Source: Paragonimus westermani
Lineage: Eukaryota; Platyhelminthes; Trematoda; Plagiorchiida; Troglotrematidae
Direction: 5' to 3'
DNA length: 64,000 nucleotides
Assembly (NCBI GenBank): GCA_008508345.1
Contig: QNGE01001233.1
Span: 103,292 to 167,291 of the forward strand
Of this stretch, positions 57,900 to 64,000 are shown piece by piece. The notes under the pieces were generated by a model. That model had not been told where the DNA came from and did not search any database. It worked only from the letters and a program-made list of their open reading frames with translations. Both the position numbers and the translations under genes were made by a program. Position 1 is the first letter of the stretch. The number at the start of each line of letters is the position of its first letter.

Positions 57900-60800
57900 T
57901 CCGCTCCAATTAACAAAGTATAAAGCTGATGTAAAATGGCTAAAAACTGAGTGGGAGGTGAAGTATGCATTATTGTGTACGGAAAGCTTTTAAAGTGGAA
58001 CTTTTTCGAATGAACACTATTAACTTATCATTGGTAGTTTATACAAAAACATTCACAAGGCTAAGAATGATTTCTAAGGGACCAGAGTTCCACTAGTCAA
58101 GGCCTTCGGCCCGTCAAATATTGTCATCGGCTCTAGCTGCGATGGCAATACTCCGGCGGTTGGCGGTGAAAAGAGCGAATCAAGGTCGAAGGGAATACAA
58201 AAGATGAAAGATCTAATTTAATAAATACCATCCTCCTATTTTAACCCAATCTCTCAATCTCAAGAGATCTACAGCTTGCAACCAAACAACTATTTCGCAC
58301 GTAAAACTGAGACAGAAACCGAGACCGAAACCTTCACTCCTCCGATATACCAACGTTCCGCAACAGTTATTGCGTGTTCAAACCTCCTTCAGCCTATCTC
58401 TTCAAAAGGGTCATTCAAATCGCTGGCTAGAAATGCTACCTTAAATGACAGGGTGCCGTAATCAATACCATAGTTCCATTTGTACCATCTATAGTCCTAT
58501 TACTTAGACTTTTTCTATGGATTTTTGGCCCTTTTTTTCAGCATTTTCCTTCTAACACAACTCCCATCACTGCTGAGATCTGCAGCGGCCCGGGCCACAG
58601 TGCCCTCTAATCAGGCCCAATTTCGTTGTGAATGGATGAAGAATAGAATAGACAACAATACAAAGACGTGGTATTCTCTAGTATTACTGTTAAGTAGTAG
58701 TGAGGTTTGTGTGATATAAATTAAACGACACAAAAGTGGTCACATATTTTGCATTTCCACAGACTGAGGGCTTATTTCTGAAAATAGATAGAAAAAGTCT
58801 ATAGGAATGTGAAATCAACGATAAAGTGTAAGTGATTTTCAGTACGATTTTTAAAAATATTATTTATCATTATCACACATACACAAAAGTACTCGTGTTC
58901 GGATAGTTTCGAATATAATGAAACCTTCGATGATACAGTTAAAGCAACCAGACACGAATTCGATAAGTTCTAATACCACTGTCATGTATGGATATTTTGT
59001 AAATCTCTGAATTGAAAAGTACTTGGACTTTTGTGGGTACTACTGGTATAGAATAAAGTTGAGCTGGGAAGGCAAAAAAGTCTCCAAGATCTTCATGTAA
59101 TTTGTGCTGGTAAGCATCATTTCGACAACCCTTCTCAGCTACATATGCAAAATGGAGTATGAACAAATGAAATTGTGACAGCTAGTTGTTCGGTGCAGCA
59201 CAATGGGCTTAGGTGTCAAGAAGCTGCTGTTTAGTCTGTCTTTGATTAGTCTCCTTCGCGATGCAGAGATACGATCACACGTCTCTGGCATATCGTTGCA
59301 AGAGCTGCACAATAAACGAGTGGTTTGGAGTGTAAGTATATATCCATTCTTGGCAGAAGCAAGCTTCCAGGGAGTGTTCACCTGAACAGACTTTACGAAC
59401 CCTACGACAGTGCTCGCATGAGCCCGCCTTTGTATGGGAACTGAGTGGTGAATGGTCACTCTTAATGTTTGCTTGCAAGCGCTCAAACGTTATTTCGTTT
59501 GTACCTCATTTCGCGTGGGTAGGTGAAAAAGTGAACGAAATGACGCTTGAACGTACATCTAGCACATTGATCTAACGTGTTTCAAATTTAACCCGGGGCA
59601 AGCTTGTTTCGGTTGGTATCAACAACAGCTTATTCTTTTCACTTCCCACAAACCAATAAATCATCTTGCCAGTTGATGTGCCATCTACACAACCGCCTTA
59701 ACTGGTAACTGGGACAGAAGTGAAACACAGACCATTAATTGATGGTGTGTAATTTGCACGAAATACCAACGGTGAGAGCTATCCATTTATGTCACTTTCA
59801 TTGGAGCATTTATGCGTGTGTAACGAATAGTTTCGATAAGAATAACCGAGAGAGTGAAAAGACAACGCCGGATAGGAAGGCTTTAATCAACCAGAAAACG
59901 TAGCATGTGGTCTGTAATGTAACGAACGGAAGGGTCGATTAGAATAACGATATATGTGAGGGAATCAGTTTGATAGGGAAGGGGAAGATACGGTGTAGGA
60001 ACAAAATATGACAGCGTGAAACACAAAATTCTTTATGGATTGCACCCGATTCCATTAGCCTTCAATTACTCAAAGCCAGATAAGGCCACACGTTTCTAGG
60101 GGGAATGTAGTGTATAGTTAAGGCACTGTGAAGAAATTATCAGATTGTTGCAGGAAAAATACACTCATTTTACGCCGTATACGTATAGCTGATTTCATAC
60201 ACCTCATGTGTTTTACTGTGCCCACATACCTCAACCATTTGACTATAACCAACATCCAACAGATTATCAATGAATCGATGGACTGATGGGGAGAGTAGTA
60301 AACAGAAGCATCTAAGGATTCTGTAGTTTTGGGCTTAGAATTACCAGGCAGTAGCGAGATCTTAAACACGGAAAACAGATGCAATATCTTGAGTATGGTA
60401 ACAGTTATCAAGGCGATATTTGAAAACAAAATTAGAACCAACAGAGAGTATAGTTGGGGAGAGCATTTTACACCTTACAAGTTCACAGTGAAAACGAACT
60501 AAAAGGACAATATAATCGGATGTGTTGGGCCTTCACCGTGAAAGCGTGACCTTTCAGCGAACTATAACGACTCATGTTGAACATGGAACTACATAGATGG
60601 CTAGTTGATAAGAACTGAAACGGCGAGCAAAAGGTAACCTTTAAGTCGCATGAACTCCAACAAGTACGGATTCAAAGCTGCCAGTCTAGCTTGGAGACCC
60701 CGTGTTTCCGGAGTTGCTCGTTGTTGTACTCCTTCAGGAAGCATGTCCTTTCGGAGAAAAGTTGGTCAGATCAAAGTTTCATTCTCGATGTGATGAGTAA

Positions 60801-61415
60801 AACTGTCGTACAGTAGTTTAAATTAGTAGGGACCAACGTGATTAAGCAGCCTTTGGCGTAGCACTGAGGCATTACTAGCCGTTTTGCATCCAACGCAATG
60901 TTGGGTAAGCTCTAAAGGGCACGAGAGACTAAACAGCCGAGGACCTTTTCGGCCATGGCTGAGGAGGTATGCCGTCAATGTGGCAGGTGGCAGTTTTCGA
61001 GCAGCGGGTGCATATATTCTTCTAGTTTCCAACATTAAAAGAAGTGACCATACAGACGGTTGAGGTCATTCTGTTGGAAGACTGATTCATCAGAGGTATA
61101 CATGGCATTTTACATTTCGGCATAATTGCCAAACGACAAGGGAGACGAGATGGAGAATGGAGTTCATTTATGAGGGTGGAGATTGAGCGGACCAAGAGTA
61201 GACCGTTTGGAAACACCGCTGTAGCCTGTTCACAAAATATAAAACGCAGAGCTTACACGCACTCTAGATTGCTGACTGATAAGGTACGACATCAACCATA
61301 AAAGGCCGTCATTTTACCCCCACGACAGTAGTGTCCCAAGCAAAACAGTGTGAGTTACACAAATAGAAACATTGAAGAAATATAGATATACAACGATAAT
61401 AGCCAATATCTTGAA
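57900..61415. other. No recognisable gene upstream of MOCS2
   Basis: Region upstream of MOCS2A (its promoter side on the minus strand). No core promoter element stands out. There is a short purine/pyrimidine run of GAAACCGAGAC type near 58310-58330, and a 13-base inverted repeat (AGACTTTTTCTAT at 58506, its complement at 58788). No conserved protein block is seen. Confidence 0.35.
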
Positions 61416-61419
61416 CGAC

Positions 61420-61765
61420 TGCTTTCGTCAACTCATCAGTGGCAAGCAGACTGTAGTGACCTGGAGGTTCTGCTGGCCTACCTGTGGTATGATGCACAAA
61501 ATAGCCGCAAAAATCAATTGAATACTCTACCTAGGCTATTAAGAAAGTTCGCATGACGTATGCTGTCCGATTGTATGTCTGCGTCCCATGTGACTGTAAG
61601 GCACGAACCCTAAGCACACACTCCAGGTTAACTCATTCGTCAACGGCCGGTCCTAACATTCTTAGCTAACTGGCGTGTCGGTGCCGTTCATAGCGCCACA
61701 CGAGACTACCTACACATTCTGCTCAATAAGTATTTGGCCTCTATTCTCAACAGTCTTTTTGTATT
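61420..61765 (+). repeat. Dispersed repeat beside the MULE transposase
   Basis: Partner of 55950-56310 and described there. It ends about 180 bases before the 3' end of the transposase frame (minus strand), where a terminal region of the transposon would be expected. The other end of the element lies outside the window, so terminal inversion cannot be tested here. Confidence 0.62.
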
Positions 61766-61943
61766 TTACATTCGTCGGAATCGCACCTGACGAAATCGAC
61801 TTAGTGCGCGTGTACCAGAAGACCAGTGGTGGTGCACGACTGTTCTCTGAAGCAGCTGAACGCCTCTGAAGTTCATTGGGAAATGTTCCGTGGACGCTGA
61901 GGACGAACCTGTTGGTTCTGGTGAGTTTGCTTCCACAGCTCAC

Positions 61944-63970
61944 TCATTTGACAGACTCTCCGGGGATCCAAGGTGACGATTGAAGCATTGTACGCTTTTG
62001 AATTTTCCAATGGAATGAATTGCGGCCACAATTACGAAGAAATTCTCGAAGTTCCCCTAACAAGTGGTTGAATGTTGTGCCGTCTGTTTGTCCCTTGGCC
62101 ATCAGTTTCCGTCCCGCGAATGATACCACGCCGAGTAATCGGACGTAAGTTCTTCTGGGCGCATCGTAGTTTACAATGAGAACCTCAAACATCCCACCGA
62201 ACTGTCCGGTCCAACGGGGGATTACAGGAAAGTTTTTGAGCTGACCGCAGAACGACTGGTATACTTGCAGGATACACATGCATGGCATCAGGTATTCTCC
62301 CACAAACGGACAACCGCGTTTCCAACTCATTGGATTTACGCTGTACGTGTGAGCGTCGTCCCTTACAGCAATTGCCGTCGGAGAAGCAGTGAAGGCCAAG
62401 TGGGTTTCAATAGCGAAGCCCTCCGTCACTAACCGCGCCGTCTTCGGGACCAGCTGACTATTCAACATGACGTAAAATATACGATTACTTACATGTGGAT
62501 ATGAACGGCCTGTGGATAAGACCAGTGTCTGGCAGTCGCTGATTTTATGGTTGAAGATGGCCGTTGTGCGCCCGATGACCTGCCAAATCCTGATGTGAGC
62601 GTTTAAGCTTTGGCTGTTAATAGAATGGTGCGTCATTCCTGCGAAGTTGTTGTTTTGTCTGCTGAATGTGGGGATCTTCGGGCTGCGACAATTGTTCCAC
62701 ACTTCTGATATATTAATCAAACTGGTCATCTCTTACTCATTGTAGAACGAAGGGTCGACGTTCCACGTGAGAGCCAATGCTGCGGCGTACCTCCACCTGT
62801 TGCGCGTGAGTATAACAACCGTAAGTCACTTGCTGACAGTCAGACTGAAGATCCAACTGTGCACGTTTATCAGGGTGTGCATTAAGCACACGAGTTGGTG
62901 GAAGTAGGGAAGCCCTTGTGGAATTGCTGTTTGTATGGTCGCACTGTCGTCTATGATCATTGTCCTTGTGTTTATCGCTTTCACGGAGATCGCAGACTGC
63001 TTAAGAAACAAGGCGATAGCTACTGTCGTTTTACTTGTAAGCCAAACGAGGTAGCCCGGTAAACCCACTCCACCAACACCTACAACCACCAAAACGAACA
63101 GGCCGTAGCGTCTCTTACACCCCTTATATGTGCCATCTATCCTGATAACCTCGGGGTAGCATCAACGTAATTCTATCTGTTCATTGTTCATAAACGAAAT
63201 GCGTCATAAAACTTCCACTGTCTACCAATGGTGTTCAGCTGAACATGCAGGCGATTTAGGTCGCCAATCGCGCTCCTCTCCGCAATCAATCCGGAGTGGA
63301 GATTATATACATCGTTCGTCGTTGCCTTCTCGTCAAAACACTGCCGAATATGCTGTGTAATGTTAGGGAGACCGTGCCGTTGAGAAACCGTGGTCGAATT
63401 TCGCTGATTTCCTCACCATTAAGACGAGGCATCGATGCTACATTTCCCACGGCAATGACGTCATGGAAATTTTTTTTACATGGCCAACTTTGTGACGTAA
63501 AATCCTCCATTGGTGTTGCGGTTCACGTCGAAACGTGAATTACATCCAGTTCGATTGCTTGCTCCCTCCCGTATACCGGAAGATGAACGCAGAGCCTCTA
63601 TCCAACGGACGCATGCGTACAACCGTCCCTTACGGTCATCGAACGCGAGTTCGGTTGATCGGATACAGTATGAAGAGCCGGATCGAACTCCGAAAAGTTG
63701 AAGCTCCGCTCCAACTGCATCCATATTTTGATACTGTCGTGGAGACACGGCACTATCCAAATGTTCCTGAAACAATTTCGACAGATCAGATTGACGTTCG
63801 AGCTTCCGGTTCGGGAGGTATGCTTCCGACGTATATTGCACACTTATTGGGAACCAATAGATTGAAGGCACATTTGATTGACCCACAGGGTACACACGGT
63901 TGACGGGATGGGGCAGAGATAAAACTGACACAAGGTGGGGGAGACAAAATAGGCATAAGCAAACAACCAC
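61944..63970 (-). pseudogene. MULE-type transposase relic (DNA-binding, MULE core and SWIM regions)
   Basis: Minus-strand frames (63970-63476, 63510-63286, about 63150-62826, 62729-61944) follow the order of MULE transposases. An N-terminal zinc-binding/FAR1-like part has TGCNSRFDVNRNTNGGFYVT. The catalytic core starts at VIRIDGTYKGCKRRYGLFVL (63150-63090, first Asp) and continues with IIDDSATIQTAIPQGLPYFH and QLVCLMHTLINVH (62960-62870). A C-terminal SWIM-like part follows: SVNPMSWKRGCPFVGEYLMP and CMCILQVYQSF (62330-62240), then PRWTGQFGG. Three frame breaks separate these parts. The SWIM ligands (CxC...CxH in the family) read RGC and CMC, so zinc binding is probably lost. Plus-strand frames over this region are shadows. 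The 5' end lies beyond the window. Confidence 0.8.
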
Positions 63971-64000
63971 ATAGCTGCAGAAGACATGCAGAACAACAAT

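Noticed and set aside
1..64000. CRISPR arrays, rRNA genes, spliced-leader RNA genes, telomeric repeats
   Set aside because: No regularly spaced repeat array, conserved rRNA segment or telomere-type array was seen.

Overview
The window is nuclear DNA of a flatworm, most likely a digenean trematode of the liver-fluke type. The evidence is eukaryotic genes with both very short (35-44 nt) and kilobase introns, about ten transposable-element relics of families common in flukes (Penelope-like, CR1, RTE-like, BEL/Pao, Ty3/gypsy, Tc1/mariner, MULE), and a tRNA-derived short repeat that carries a hammerhead ribozyme, like the schistosome Sm-alpha family. No species is claimed.

Two host genes are clear. 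COLGALT (procollagen galactosyltransferase, GT25) lies on the plus strand in two exons (44180-45715 and 50360-50833). They are separated by a 4.6 kb intron that has collected a Penelope fragment, a SINE tail and an inverted pair of an unnamed repeat. MOCS2 (molybdopterin synthase) lies on the minus strand between 57896 and 55146. It encodes the small subunit MOCS2A (MoaD-like, ending in Gly-Gly) and then the large subunit MOCS2B (MoaE-like) in one exon chain, i.e. a dicistronic locus as in vertebrates. Here the two cistrons do not overlap; they are 20 nt apart. Four of the five introns are 35-44 nt, and the MOCS2B start codon exists only after splicing (cis, or possibly trans with a spliced leader).

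Layout. 430-4600: a minus-strand Penelope-like element split by a plus-strand CR1 LINE with an intact RT ORF. 8.6-9.05 kb: SINE with an intact type I hammerhead. 9.57-10.15 kb: LTR-like repeat (second copy at 29.2 kb), followed by a decayed BEL/Pao gag-pol (10.9-13.4 kb). 19.0-21.26 kb: RTE-like LINE that keeps its 5' part and endonuclease but lost its 3' part. 24.9-26.3 kb: Tc1/mariner relic with inverted repeats. 27.3-27.8 kb: internally deleted Penelope copy. 32.6-32.9 kb: second hammerhead SINE with a head-to-tail unit junction. 34.3-37.7 kb: Ty3/gypsy relic between two LTR-like direct repeats. 37.8-38.24 kb: two decayed SINEs head to head. 44.2-50.8 kb: COLGALT. 55.1-57.9 kb: MOCS2. 61.9-63.97 kb: MULE transposase relic, with a 0.35 kb repeat beside it and again in the large MOCS2B intron.

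The rest (about half of the window) has no recognisable gene. A few exon-like stretches with splice signals are listed at low confidence. The most interesting items are the hammerhead SINE/retrozyme-like family and the dicistronic MOCS2 locus with its split start codon.
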